Below are positions 53,158-62,193 of a stretch of DNA of 64,000 nucleotides, one piece after another; position 1 is the first letter of the stretch, and every line of letters begins with the position of its first letter. A program made the position numbers and the translations under genes. The notes under the pieces were generated by a model. It saw only the letters and a program-made list of their open reading frames with translations, did no database searches and had not been told where the DNA came from. The DNA lies in assembly GCA_035326105.1 (NCBI GenBank), contig DAOKYO010000002.1, forward strand, positions 660,315 to 724,314, read 5' to 3'. The stretch comes from Bacilli bacterium. Its GTDB lineage: Bacteria; Bacillota_I; Bacilli_A; RFN20; CAG-826.

Positions 53158-53269
53158 GAGTGGAGCCTCTTTGAGGAGCCTTTGGGCACATCTGAATTCT
53201 CGATGAGAAAACTCCCTAAATGTGCTGCCGTTCGTGGCAGTTTCCTCGGCCCCTAATCGGGCCTTTTTT
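53158..53269 (+). ncRNA. unclassified structured RNA candidate
   Basis: About 110 bases with several stems in series: CCTC-TTT-GAGG; GCACAT (53186-53191) with ATGTGC (53220-53225), enclosing TTCTC-GATG-GAGAA-like pairing; CTGCC-N6-GGCAG; and a final GGCCC-CTAATC-GGGCC (53248-53263) followed by six T. The whole reads as an independent plus-strand RNA with its own terminator, placed after the uppP terminator and before ffh's on the other strand. It shows none of the conserved boxes of 4.5S SRP RNA, tmRNA or the common riboswitches I know. No clear promoter; TTGTTT and TACTAA 17 bases apart are a weak possibility. Confidence 0.5.
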
Positions 53270-53270
53270 A

Positions 53271-53295
53271 TAAAAAAAGTGGTGTTGCCACCACT
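53271..53295 (-). terminator. ffh terminator
   Basis: AGTGGTG (53278-53284) pairs with CACCACT (53289-53295) around TTGC; on the minus strand seven T follow. Confidence 0.85.
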
Positions 53296-53304
53296 TATGA
53301 ATAA

Positions 53305-54636
53305 TCAGAACATTCCTCCGGGTGGGATTTTTCCTCCCTTTTGGTAATTTTTCATCATCTTCATCATCTCTTTGCTCTGCTCCCATTTCTTAATTACCCG
53401 ATTAATATCCGCACTGGTTTTACCCGCTCCCTTGGCAATCCTCACTTTACGGGAATTACGAAGAATATCCGGGTGGGCTCGCTCTTCCGGCGTCATTGAA
53501 TTGATAATAGTTTCCATATTCTTCATTTCTTTTTCCGCCGTCGCCTGTTGTTCGGGCGAAATCTTAGGCATCCCGGGAATTAATTTTAAAATTCCCCCTA
53601 AAGAGCCCAGTTTATTTAACTGCTTCAGTTGAGCCAGCATATCGTTAAGATCAAATTCGCCTTTCATCATTCGATTGGCGGTCTTTTTAGCTTCCTTCTC
53701 GTCAATCTTCTTTTGCGCCTGTTCAATAAGAGTGACGACATCGCCCATTCCCAAAATGCGATCAACCATCCGTTCAGGGTGGAAGGCCTCTAAATCATCG
53801 ATTTTTTCGCCCGTACCAATAAACTTTACCGGTACTCCGGTTAATTTTCGAATGCTAAGAGCGGCACCTCCGCGAGCATCACCATCAAGTTTGCTCATAA
53901 TAACGCCGGTTACTCCCACTTTTTCATAAAAGGCAAGCGCGGTGTTGACCGCATCTTGTCCGCTCATGGCATCTACCAAAAGGAGAATTTCATCCGGATG
54001 GGTGCGATTTTTGATTTCTTTAAGTTCATCCATGAGTTGATCATCAATATGGAGCCGACCGGCCGTGTCGATAATCACCGCATCGTATTTTTCTTCTTTG
54101 GCCTTTTCTAAAGCTTTTATCGCGATATCTTCCGGCTTGACTTTGTCACCAAGAGTAAAAAACGGCAGTTGATTGTCACCGGCAATGGTCCGTAACTGAT
54201 CGATAGCCGCCGGACGATATATATCCGCGGCAACAAGAAGCGGATTTTTCTTATCGTCCGTTCGCATGTATTTGGCGATTTTTCCGGCGGTGGTGGTTTT
54301 ACCTGTTCCCTGAAGACCTACGAGCATAACGACGGAAGGATGACTTTTATAGCTGAAGCCACTTACATCCTCACCGAAAAGAGCTATCAATTCTTCCCGG
54401 ACGATTTTTACCACCGTCTGCGATGGATTAAGTTCTTCGAGTACCTTCGCTCCTAAGGCTTTCTCCTTAATTGAAGCGATAAACTCACGAACCACTTTAA
54501 AATTAACATCCGCTTCCAAAAGAGCCATTTGAATCTCTTTCAGCATCGCGTCCATATTGCTTTCAGTAAGCCGTGATTGTCCTTTCAACGACTTAATAAT
54601 TCCCTTTAAACGATCACTTAAATTATCAAAGGCCAT
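53305..54636 (-). CDS. ffh: signal recognition particle protein Ffh
   Basis: Binds signal sequences emerging from the ribosome and delivers them to FtsY. NG domain with [13 protein letters not shown] (P-loop), DTAGRLHID and [12 protein letters not shown], then the Met-rich M domain from about residue 320 ([21 protein letters not shown]) ending in [10 protein letters not shown]. 443 residues. It overlaps ylxM by 11 bases and is last in a row rnc-ftsY-orf-ylxM-ffh. Confidence 0.96.
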   Translation of the reverse strand: MAFDNLSDRLKGIIKSLKGQSRLTESNMDAMLKEIQMALLEADVNFKVVREFIASIKEKALGAKVLEELNPSQTVVKIVREELIALFGEDVSGFSYKSHPSVVMLVGLQGTGKTTTAGKIAKYMRTDDKKNPLLVAADIYRPAAIDQLRTIAGDNQLPFFTLGDKVKPEDIAIKALEKAKEEKYDAVIIDTAGRLHIDDQLMDELKEIKNRTHPDEILLLVDAMSGQDAVNTALAFYEKVGVTGVIMSKLDGDARGGAALSIRKLTGVPVKFIGTGEKIDDLEAFHPERMVDRILGMGDVVTLIEQAQKKIDEKEAKKTANRMMKGEFDLNDMLAQLKQLNKLGSLGGILKLIPGMPKISPEQQATAEKEMKNMETIINSMTPEERAHPDILRNSRKVRIAKGAGKTSADINRVIKKWEQSKEMMKMMKNYQKGGKIPPGGMF

Positions 54637-54952
54637 GATTAATTATCCTCTCAATCTGTTCAATAACGCTTTCTTCAACCCCATTTTCCTTTATTTTTTT
54701 TAATAGTAAGGCCACTTCTGCTTTTTCTTTTAAAATATGCAGTTGGTCCTCATAATATGCGAGTTTTTTGCCGCCTTTTCGTATCGCATCGCTCACGGCG
54801 GTTCGGCTGGAGGAACGATTTTCCGCAATCTCGCTTAATGACAGGTTGTACTCAAAATAATCAACCATAATCTCGCGCTGCGCGGGTGATAAAAGAGTTC
54901 CGTAAATATCAAGCAGGCGATTAATATAAATTGTCTCCTCTAGTGATGCCAT
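54626..54952 (-). CDS. ylxM: YlxM/UPF0122 family protein
   Basis: Small helix-turn-helix protein that in streptococci modulates SRP activity. 108 residues with sigma-70 region 4-like helices: LLSPAQREIMVDYFEYNLSLSEIAE and RTAVSDAIRKGGKKLAYYE. It is directly upstream of ffh, the conserved position in Bacillota. Confidence 0.93.
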   Translation of the reverse strand: MASLEETIYINRLLDIYGTLLSPAQREIMVDYFEYNLSLSEIAENRSSSRTAVSDAIRKGGKKLAYYEDQLHILKEKAEVALLLKKIKENGVEESVIEQIERIINHGL

Positions 54953-54961
54953 ATGATTCCT

Positions 54962-55219
54962 TTATATTAAAAAATTAAAAATATAGTTTATGACAAGCAA
55001 AAATATAAAATTAGTAACGAAATAACGATGAAAAGCCGGATTCTTCAGTCGTCCCCCGGGAGCATGCCGGAAGTTTATCATGGCAAAGAAAAAAGCAATG
55101 GCTAAAGAGGACGCGATCAAAACAATGTAAAGCGGCGCTCCTACCAGGCCCATGATAATAGTTACCACCGCATTGATGCCGATAACTATCGCTAAAGAAA
55201 TTAAAAAAGAAACTATCAT
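54962..55219 (-). CDS. small membrane protein between ftsY and ylxM (unknown)
   Basis: 85 residues with three hydrophobic segments (about 2-30, 31-50, 68-85) and a basic loop NFRHAPGGRLKNPAFHRY between the last two. I do not recognise the family. Its start overlaps the ftsY stop as ATGA, and its stop is 9 bases before ylxM, so it belongs to the SRP operon and is probably translated with it. A role in membrane targeting is suggested only by position. Confidence 0.7.
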   Translation of the reverse strand: MIVSFLISLAIVIGINAVVTIIMGLVGAPLYIVLIASSLAIAFFFAMINFRHAPGGRLKNPAFHRYFVTNFIFLLVINYIFNFLI

Positions 55220-56202
55220 TGAGTATCATCTCCTAAACATAGACCATATAAATATTGGTCTAAATCAAATTCGGTTAAATCGTCCATTCCTTCCCCGAGA
55301 CCGATGAAACGAACGGGAATTCCGAGTTCATCCCGGATGGCTAAAATAATACCACCTTTTGCCGTACCGTCCATCTTTGTGATTACAATACCCGTAATTC
55401 CGGTGGCTTCGGCGAATGCTTTCGCCTGAATTACGCCGTTTTGACCGGTTGTGGCGTCAATCACAAGAAATACCTCCGATGGTTCGCTCGGCATCTCCTT
55501 ACTGATCACGCGGCGCATTTTGCTTAACTCCGCCATCAGGTTGGCTTTTGTTTGAAGACGGCCGGCGGTATCGACTATCAGCAAATCAATTTTTTCTTTT
55601 TGCGCAGCCATCACCGCATCGTAGACAACGCTTGCCGGATCAACTCCATCTTTACCGGTGACAATCGGCAAATGAAGGCGGTCGGCCCACACCTTAAGTT
55701 GTTCGATCGCTCCCGCGCGAAACGTATCCGCCGCCGCCAGCATCACTTTTTTACCTTGTGCCTGGTAACGATGAGCCAGTTTAGCAATCGTCGTCGTTTT
55801 GCCGACTCCGTTTACTCCCACCATCATCAAAACCTTTGTTTCGTTCAGGGCAAATTCAATCTCATTGACAATCGATCCTCCCGTTTGGACATAACTGATA
55901 AACATCTTGTCGACGATGAGTTCATTTATTGTCCGGGGATCACTTATTTTTTCCTTTTGAGCTTCTTGCCGTGTCGCCTCAATGATTGAGAACGTAAGTT
56001 TGGTTCCCACATCGGCTTCGATTAATATCTCTGCCAATTCATCAAAATATGCATCGTTGATATTTTTGTAACGGCCGGCCAAACTTTTTAAGCGGTCACC
56101 AAACCCCGAGCGTGATTTTTGCATTCCGACAACATACTTTCGCGCATCGTTCTTTTGTTTTTTTCCGTCAAATTTACTTTTTAAAAAATTAAATAATCCC
56201 AT
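55216..56202 (-). CDS. ftsY: signal recognition particle receptor FtsY
   Basis: Membrane-associated GTPase that docks SRP. NG domain with GVNGVGKTTTIAKLAH (P-loop), DTFRAGAIEQLKVWADR, DTAGRLQTKANLM, TKMDGTAKGG and GLGEGMDDLTEFD at the end. 328 residues; only a short basic N-terminal segment (FNFLKSKFDGKKQKNDARK) instead of a long acidic A domain. Follows rnc by 1 base. Confidence 0.96.
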   Translation of the reverse strand: MGLFNFLKSKFDGKKQKNDARKYVVGMQKSRSGFGDRLKSLAGRYKNINDAYFDELAEILIEADVGTKLTFSIIEATRQEAQKEKISDPRTINELIVDKMFISYVQTGGSIVNEIEFALNETKVLMMVGVNGVGKTTTIAKLAHRYQAQGKKVMLAAADTFRAGAIEQLKVWADRLHLPIVTGKDGVDPASVVYDAVMAAQKEKIDLLIVDTAGRLQTKANLMAELSKMRRVISKEMPSEPSEVFLVIDATTGQNGVIQAKAFAEATGITGIVITKMDGTAKGGIILAIRDELGIPVRFIGLGEGMDDLTEFDLDQYLYGLCLGDDTQ

Positions 56203-56203
56203 G

Positions 56204-56878
56204 TTATACCCTAGCCATCTTTTTCAAGGCATCACAGGCGGCTTCCTGTTCGGCCGCCTTTTTGGTTGTCCCTTTTCCCCGTCCTAAAATTGTGTCGCTA
56301 TAGATGACTTCCACCGAGTAAACAGGCGCATGCGAAGGGCCTTCAACCTTAGCTTCATATTTTATTGCCTGCCGATGTTCGGCCTGCATCGCCTCTTGAA
56401 GAGCCGACTTATAATCGCGGACTTTACCGACGTCAAAGTGCACGACTTCGTTGACAAATTTATCTTCCAAATAGTCATGAGCCACGGCAAATCCCTGATC
56501 GAGATATATCGCTCCGGTGAAGGCCTCGAAAACATCCTCAAGAATGTGATCGGTAACCGTACCGTTCAATGAATTTCCCAACACGATATATTGATCGAGA
56601 TAAAGTCTTTTTGCGTGCTTTGCCAATGCCTGCGTATTAACTAATTGCGAACGCATTTTGCTCATCAGGCCCTGGCTCAAATCGCCTCTTCTTGTGAAGG
56701 CGAGTTCAGCTACGACAAGACCGATAACGGCATCCCCAATAAATTCCAAACGCTCATAGTCATGGTGGCGGATGTTCCGATCGCCATTTTTAGAGGGATG
56801 AGTCAAAGCCAATTCATAATTTTCTAAGTTGTGAGGGGTAATTTTCAGGTGCTCAAGTAAAGTCTTAACGTCCTTCAT
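56204..56878 (-). CDS. rnc: ribonuclease III
   Basis: Double-stranded RNA endonuclease for rRNA and mRNA processing. Nuclease signature YERLEFIGDAVIGLVVAE, second acidic site DVFEAFTGAIYLDQG, and a C-terminal dsRNA-binding domain (DYKSALQEAMQAE to KGTTKKAAEQEAACDALKK). 224 residues. It overlaps plsX by 14 bases; the fabD, fabG and acpP genes and smc that often lie around it are not present here. Confidence 0.95.
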   Translation of the reverse strand: MKDVKTLLEHLKITPHNLENYELALTHPSKNGDRNIRHHDYERLEFIGDAVIGLVVAELAFTRRGDLSQGLMSKMRSQLVNTQALAKHAKRLYLDQYIVLGNSLNGTVTDHILEDVFEAFTGAIYLDQGFAVAHDYLEDKFVNEVVHFDVGKVRDYKSALQEAMQAEHRQAIKYEAKVEGPSHAPVYSVEVIYSDTILGRGKGTTKKAAEQEAACDALKKMARV

Positions 56879-57848
56879 TACGGATTCCCTCTTTCAACTG
56901 CTCGACAATTTTCGCCGATGCCATCTTATAGGCGACTTCTAGTCCCCCGTTAAACCCAATCGCATCACTGTTGCCGTGCGCTTTAACCGCCACCATATTA
57001 ATCCCCAGAAGCATTGCCCCTCCGGTTGATTTATAATCCATCGTTTGGCTCATTTCTTTAAAGCCTTTTCTCGATAATAAGTAGCCGATTTTACTGGCGA
57101 GCGATTTTTTAAAGGCTTTCTTAATCATTGAACTCATCATTTTGGCAATGCCTTCGGTTGCCTTTAAGAAAATATTCCCGGCAAAACCCCCGGTTACGAT
57201 TACATCCGCACGACCGTCAAGTGCTTCTCGGGCCTCGACATTTCCCTTAAAGCCCGGAAAATCCATCTCCTTAAGTTTCCGGTGGGCTTCCTTAATCTCC
57301 GGCGTGCCTTTTTCGTCTTCTGAACCATTGCTTAAAAGATAGACCGCCGGCTCTTCCTTCTTAAAAACGGCCCGAGCATAGATACGTCCCATAAGCGCGA
57401 ATTGAACCAACTGATCGGCCGTATTTTCGTTAGAAGCCCCTATGTCTAACACCGCGGCTTTCTGACCTTTAATTGCCGTCGGAAAAGGAGATACAATCGC
57501 CGCTCTTTCAACTCCCTCAATCAACTTTATCTTTAAAGTGGTTGCCGAAAGAAAGCCGCCCGTTGAGCCGGCGCTGACAATTGCATCCGCATCTTGTTTA
57601 AGCGCTTCATTTATCGCCACCATCATCGAAGAGTTTTTTGCTCTAAGAACTTCCATTGCTCCTGCCGTCATCAAAACGACATCGGGAGCGTTAATAATTT
57701 TTACTTTTCCAATCAGCGAACTCAATTCCGTTTCTTTTCCAACGCATATGAGTTCCACATCCGGATGGCTTTTTATAAACAGTTCAACCCCCTGACAGGT
57801 GGCAGAACTACCTAAATCAGAGCCCATCATATCCACGACTATTTTCAT
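56865..57848 (-). CDS. plsX: phosphate acyltransferase PlsX
   Basis: Makes acyl-phosphate from acyl-ACP for the first step of phospholipid synthesis. Start KIVVDMMGSDLGSSA, central SAGSTGGFLSATTLKIKLIEGVERAAI, and C-terminal GGAMLLGINMVAVKAHGNSDAIGF. 327 residues, full length. Ribosome site GAGGTG; TAAAAT about 30 bases upstream may be its -10. Heads the plsX-rnc-ftsY-orf-ylxM-ffh row. Confidence 0.95.
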   Translation of the reverse strand: MKIVVDMMGSDLGSSATCQGVELFIKSHPDVELICVGKETELSSLIGKVKIINAPDVVLMTAGAMEVLRAKNSSMMVAINEALKQDADAIVSAGSTGGFLSATTLKIKLIEGVERAAIVSPFPTAIKGQKAAVLDIGASNENTADQLVQFALMGRIYARAVFKKEEPAVYLLSNGSEDEKGTPEIKEAHRKLKEMDFPGFKGNVEAREALDGRADVIVTGGFAGNIFLKATEGIAKMMSSMIKKAFKKSLASKIGYLLSRKGFKEMSQTMDYKSTGGAMLLGINMVAVKAHGNSDAIGFNGGLEVAYKMASAKIVEQLKEGIRNEGR

Positions 57849-57901
57849 AAATTCACCTCGTGCCTTTCTATTTTACCATAGCCACAAAAAATGAAAAACC
57901 T

Positions 57902-59896
57902 TTAGACGTTAGTAAAAGTATTGCGAATAATTTCCGTTTGTGCGCGGGCGATTATTTTTGTATTTTCCCTGTCATCCGCGTTTAAGATTTGCTTGGCATC
58001 CTCATGGGCGGCTTCAATTATTTTAAAGTCTTGGACAAGGTTCAGATACGCAAAATCCGGGAGACCACTTTGGCGTGTTCCCTCCATTTGTCCCGGTCCC
58101 CGAAGCCGCAGGTCTTCCTCGGCAATTTTAAAGCCGTCGTTACTAGCTTCTAGCGCCTTCAAACGCTCGTCGTCCTGATTGCTGGCAACCAGGAGGCAAG
58201 TCGCTTTTTGTCCTCTTCTACCAATTCGCCCGCGCAATTGATGCAAACTTGCCAAGCCGAAGTTTTCGGGGGAATAAACTATCATTAAAGTCGCATTAGG
58301 AACATCAATTCCGACTTCAACAATGCTGGTGGCCACCAGTATATGAGATTTTTTTTGGCTAAAGGCAGCAAAGGATAGATTTTTTTCTTCATCGTTCATC
58401 TGTCCATGAACCATCACCACTTCATCACCGAACTCTTTCGCATATAGACGATATATTTCTTCGGTTGAATTTAATTCATCTTTTCCGGAAGCGTTTTCAA
58501 TACGGGGGGCAATTACGAAAATCTGATTATCGTCAACTATGGCCCGATGAACTTGAACGAAGATATTCGGATCTGAATTATCCGTTATTTGAGTCACTAT
58601 GTTTCTTTTGGCCCCGGGAAATTCCTTCAGTGTCGTTACATCCAGGTCGCCGTATATCGTCAATGACAAGGTCCTTGGGATTGGTGTCGCCGACATTAAG
58701 AGCAAATCGGTATGATCACCTTTACCGGCCAAAGACTGTCGTTGATTAACCCCAAATCGGTGTTGCTCATCAATGATGGCCAGGCCAAGCGAATGATAAT
58801 TTACGCCTTCGGAAAAAAGCGCATGCGTTCCGACAACGACATCAACTTCCCCCGCTTCGATTCTCTTATGCTGCCGATTCTTCTCTTCAAGCGTAAGACT
58901 GCCAATTAATAAAGACACGCGGACGGCAAACGGAGCGAGAAGTTTTTGCAAGAAGTTATAGTGTTGGCGCGCCAGAATATCTGTAGGCACAAGCAACACC
59001 CCTTGGTCATGGCGAAGAAAGTTGGCATAAAGGGCAATCGCCGCCACCAAGGTCTTGCCGGTCCCCACATCGCCTTGAAGCAGTCGATACATAAGCGGTG
59101 TTTCATTCATGTCCAAAATTATTTCCCGAATTGCCTTCAGTTGATCACCCGTTAAATGATAGGGAAGTGCGGTCACTATCCGATTAACTTCCTTGAGGGG
59201 TATCGGCTGCTTATTGGTCTTAGCCAAAGCTTTGTTTTCTTCACGAATAAGCCCGGTTTTTAATGAAAACAACAGTGCTTCTTCATATTTTAAACGTCTC
59301 AGTCCTAATCTTATATCCTCGTGGGTCCGTGGAAAATGAATCCTTTTCAATGACTCTTCTTCACTAAAGAAGTGGTATTTTTCGGCAATTTGGGCCGGCA
59401 AATAATCATCAATATGGTGATTTATATGCGTAAAGCTCTTTTCCACCAAGCGAATAAATTCAAAATTAGATAGACTCATAGGCAGCGAGTAAACGGGGCG
59501 CAGACGATGATTATCATCCATTTCTCCGCGAACTATCGTCTGTAAATTAATTTCGTTTTTAAATTGATTAAAAGACCCAACTAAAGTGTAAATATCCCCC
59601 ATTTTTATGGTTTTTAGCAGATAAGGTCGGTTGAAAGCCACTATTCGATAATAGTGTTTTTTCTCCGTTACAAAGGGAAAGGAAACGATTGTGATTCGGT
59701 CATGCCGGGCAAAAGTTGGAACTCCGGCTATCCGACCGACAAGCACCACGCGCTCTTTAGGTTTTAAATTCGTTTCCTCGGTGACAAAAAAACTATCATA
59801 GGCGCGGGGCAAATGATAGATCACATCGTAAAAGGACTCGATGCCCATCTTGGTTAATGCTTCTTTAATCCGATCGCTGCTAGTTAATTTATCCAT
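57902..59896 (-). CDS. recG: ATP-dependent DNA helicase RecG
   Basis: Reverses stalled replication forks and branch-migrates junctions. N-terminal OB wedge domain, then helicase motifs: MYRLLQGDVGTGKTLVAAIA (motif I), AIIDEQHRFGVNQRQ (DEQH, motif II), LLMSATPIPRTL (III), VATSIVEVGIDVPNATLM (V) and LHQLRGRIGRRGQKATC (VI). 664 residues, typical. No Shine-Dalgarno site: TATAAT ends 6 bases before the ATG. Confidence 0.96.
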   Translation of the reverse strand: MDKLTSSDRIKEALTKMGIESFYDVIYHLPRAYDSFFVTEETNLKPKERVVLVGRIAGVPTFARHDRITIVSFPFVTEKKHYYRIVAFNRPYLLKTIKMGDIYTLVGSFNQFKNEINLQTIVRGEMDDNHRLRPVYSLPMSLSNFEFIRLVEKSFTHINHHIDDYLPAQIAEKYHFFSEEESLKRIHFPRTHEDIRLGLRRLKYEEALLFSLKTGLIREENKALAKTNKQPIPLKEVNRIVTALPYHLTGDQLKAIREIILDMNETPLMYRLLQGDVGTGKTLVAAIALYANFLRHDQGVLLVPTDILARQHYNFLQKLLAPFAVRVSLLIGSLTLEEKNRQHKRIEAGEVDVVVGTHALFSEGVNYHSLGLAIIDEQHRFGVNQRQSLAGKGDHTDLLLMSATPIPRTLSLTIYGDLDVTTLKEFPGAKRNIVTQITDNSDPNIFVQVHRAIVDDNQIFVIAPRIENASGKDELNSTEEIYRLYAKEFGDEVVMVHGQMNDEEKNLSFAAFSQKKSHILVATSIVEVGIDVPNATLMIVYSPENFGLASLHQLRGRIGRRGQKATCLLVASNQDDERLKALEASNDGFKIAEEDLRLRGPGQMEGTRQSGLPDFAYLNLVQDFKIIEAAHEDAKQILNADDRENTKIIARAQTEIIRNTFTNV

Positions 59897-59902
59897 ATGT
59901 AA

Positions 59903-59931
59903 ATTATATGTTTTATTACCCGATCACTCAA
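59903..59931 (-). promoter_or_regulatory. recG promoter
   Basis: Minus strand TTGAGT (plus 59926-59931), 17-base spacer, TATAAT (plus 59903-59908), with only 6 bases to the ATG: the predicted start of transcription is the start codon itself. Confidence 0.7.
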
Positions 59932-59941
59932 TTATAAAAAA

Positions 59942-59964
59942 GAAAAAGGGAGAATCATCTCCCT
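59942..59964 (-). terminator. fakA terminator
   Basis: AGGGAGA (59947-59953) pairs with TCTCCCT (59958-59964) around ATCA; on the minus strand TTTTTC follows. Confidence 0.8.
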
Positions 59965-59969
59965 AATTA

Positions 59970-61691
59970 TTATTCGACACCAACAATAAAATAATAGACC
60001 GGTTGTCCGCCCGTTTCGACGGCAAACTCGACATCGGGATTTTCGGATTCCAGTCGAGAAATCAATTGCTCTTTATCCTTATCTTTTACGTCCTCGCCCA
60101 CGATAATTGTGACGATGGATGAAAGATCGTCTATCATACCTTTTACCAGATTATAAGTCGCATCGATAAGATTGCGGCCACAGAGGACTATCTTCTTATC
60201 CTGGATACCCATAAAATCGTTTTTACGGACGCTTAAGCCGTCGATAGTCGTATCTTTGGTGGCATAGGTCACCAAGCCGGTTTTGACGGTTGTAAGCGCC
60301 GCGCTCATCTCGTGGAAGTTCTCTTCTGGCGAAACATCCGGATTGAAGTTCATCGCCGCCACCAAGCCCTGAGGAATCGTCTTGCTTGGAATAACCTTAG
60401 CAATCGATCCGCTATTTTCCTCCAAGACATCACATGCCTGAGCCGCCGCCATAATGATATTGCTATTATTGGGTAAAATATAGATATTTTTAGCTTTGAC
60501 ATTACGGATAGCTTCCATGAAATCCTCCGTTGACGGATTCATGGTCTGACCACCCTTAACCACATAATCGACGCGATATTGTTTAAAAAGTTCCTCCAGT
60601 CCATCCCCGGCCGCCACCGCAATAAGCGCGTACTCTTTCAATTCTTCCTTTTTCTCAACCTTGGAATGAGTTTTATGCAAGTTTAAACTGTCGTCTTGCT
60701 TAACCTTCGGATGTGCCTTGCCGCTCAGCTTTTCCGCTCCCTGTTCCAAATGATTATGCTGTTCACTCATGTTCTCAACTTTCAACGTAACAAATTCGCC
60801 GAATTGTTGGGCATATGAAAGAACATTTCCTGGGCTGAGCGTGTGGATATGAACCTTGACAATATCGTCATCGCGAACAATGACAATTGAATTTCCATGA
60901 CTGTTCAAAACATTGCTGAAGCGTTTTTCAACAAAAGGCCGTTTGCTATCCTCCGGCCCTAAACGCATGATAAATTCAGTACAATATCCAAATTCATCTC
61001 CTTCGACCTTGGCTCCCGCCATCGCCGGAGCCTGTTTGGGGGCTTCTTCTACCGCAGTGGCCTGACTCTTTTGAATGATGTTGCCTAAAAGTCCCGACTG
61101 CATGCCTTCAAGAATGGTAACCAGTCCGGCACCACCGCTATCGACAACTCCGACCTCTTTTAAAATCGGAAGCAAATCGGGAGTTCTTTCTAATGAAGCC
61201 TTTGCCTCTTCAATAAGAAATTTCATGCATTTCTCGATTGACCAATCGTTATTGACGACATCCGCCAAGGCCTGCGCCGATTCACGAACCACCGTTAAAA
61301 TTGTTCCTTCAACCGGGCGCATAACCGCTTTATATGCCACTTCTTTACCGCTAATCCAAGCCTCAGCAAAATCAACCGGGCGAATTGTTTTTTTGCCTTC
61401 AAGTGACTTTGCAAATCCCCGAAAAATTTGACTTGTAATGACTCCCGAGTTTCCCCGGGCCCCCATCAACAAGCCCTTGGAAAAAGCCTTTGCAATTTCA
61501 AATACGTCGACATCGTTGCGATTTGCAATTTCTTTCGCTCCGCTTGAGATGGTTAAATTCATATTCATTCCCGTGTCCCCGTCCGGAACCGGAAAAACAT
61601 TTAAAGCATCAATCGCCGGGTAATTATTGTATAAATTATTGGCCCCGGAAATAATCATTTGTTTCAGTGTAGTACCATTGATTTCTTTCAT
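59970..61691 (-). CDS. fakA: fatty acid kinase catalytic subunit FakA (DAK2 domain, YloV)
   Basis: Phosphorylates fatty acids held by FakB to make acyl-phosphate for PlsX/PlsY. DhaL-like nucleotide domain with NVFPVPDGDTGMNMNLTIS and GARGNSGVITSQIFRGF (Mg-ADP binding), then a middle region and a C-terminal EDD-like domain (VMGIQDK... ending VYYFIVGVE). 573 residues, slightly longer than usual owing to a charged linker at about 290-335. FakB is not in the window. It follows the Asp23-like gene and lies near plsX, which uses its product. Confidence 0.92.
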   Translation of the reverse strand: MKEINGTTLKQMIISGANNLYNNYPAIDALNVFPVPDGDTGMNMNLTISSGAKEIANRNDVDVFEIAKAFSKGLLMGARGNSGVITSQIFRGFAKSLEGKKTIRPVDFAEAWISGKEVAYKAVMRPVEGTILTVVRESAQALADVVNNDWSIEKCMKFLIEEAKASLERTPDLLPILKEVGVVDSGGAGLVTILEGMQSGLLGNIIQKSQATAVEEAPKQAPAMAGAKVEGDEFGYCTEFIMRLGPEDSKRPFVEKRFSNVLNSHGNSIVIVRDDDIVKVHIHTLSPGNVLSYAQQFGEFVTLKVENMSEQHNHLEQGAEKLSGKAHPKVKQDDSLNLHKTHSKVEKKEELKEYALIAVAAGDGLEELFKQYRVDYVVKGGQTMNPSTEDFMEAIRNVKAKNIYILPNNSNIIMAAAQACDVLEENSGSIAKVIPSKTIPQGLVAAMNFNPDVSPEENFHEMSAALTTVKTGLVTYATKDTTIDGLSVRKNDFMGIQDKKIVLCGRNLIDATYNLVKGMIDDLSSIVTIIVGEDVKDKDKEQLISRLESENPDVEFAVETGGQPVYYFIVGVE

Positions 61692-61702
61692 AATTCCTCC
61701 GC

Positions 61703-62062
61703 CTACATTACCTTAATGCCTTGAATGTAAACGTTGATTGCAAAAAAGCGGATGTCAAAAGTTTGTTCAAGTACATACTTGACCCGCTTCTGTATTTCCG
61801 CAACAATCTCCGTAATTTTGACTCCATAAGCTAAGATAACATATATATCAACCACATACCCATCACGGGTGCGGCGGGCTTCAACGCCCTCGGTAAAGTT
61901 CTCCCTTTTTAAAAGCACATTAATATTATCGACCAGAGATTCATCTTTTTTGGTTAAACCAACTACGCCATAGCAACCAAGTGCGGCCTCCGCCGCTACC
62001 GAGGCAACTGCTTCAATTGATATGTTAATTCCTCCGTACGGAGTTAACTTATCTATCGCCAT
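61703..62062 (-). CDS. Asp23/Gls24 family envelope stress protein (YloU-like)
   Basis: Small cytoplasmic protein of the Asp23/DUF322 family, often found with fakA. 119 residues: ISIEAVASVAAEAALGCYGVVGL, then VDIYVILAYGVKITEIVAEIQKRVKYVLEQ are the family's two conserved blocks. A TTG 11 codons earlier keeps the frame open, but the ATG at 62060-62062 follows a GAGGAGG site, so it is chosen. A 20-bp perfect palindrome and -10 box lie upstream. The rpmB gene usually divergent from it is absent. Confidence 0.9.
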   Translation of the reverse strand: MAIDKLTPYGGINISIEAVASVAAEAALGCYGVVGLTKKDESLVDNINVLLKRENFTEGVEARRTRDGYVVDIYVILAYGVKITEIVAEIQKRVKYVLEQTFDIRFFAINVYIQGIKVM

Positions 62063-62113
62063 TTTGAAGAATCCTCCTCTAAATTTGCTATACAAATAGC
62101 AAATACTGTATGA

Positions 62114-62134
62114 ATTATACTACATGTAGTATAA
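62114..62134 (-). promoter_or_regulatory. 20-bp perfect palindrome over the asp23-fakA promoter
   Basis: TTATACTACATGTAGTATAA at 62115-62134 is fully symmetric. Its end forms TATAAT on the minus strand (plus 62114-62119), 51 bases before the Asp23-like ATG, so a bound protein would cover the -10. A half site CATGTAGTA recurs at about 62154-62162. It resembles in layout, but not in sequence, operators of lipid-synthesis regulators such as FapR. Confidence 0.6.
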
Positions 62135-62193
62135 AAAACAAAGAATTAACTGTCATGTAGTAAACCATTGGTTAATATTGACGCTTTTGTCAA

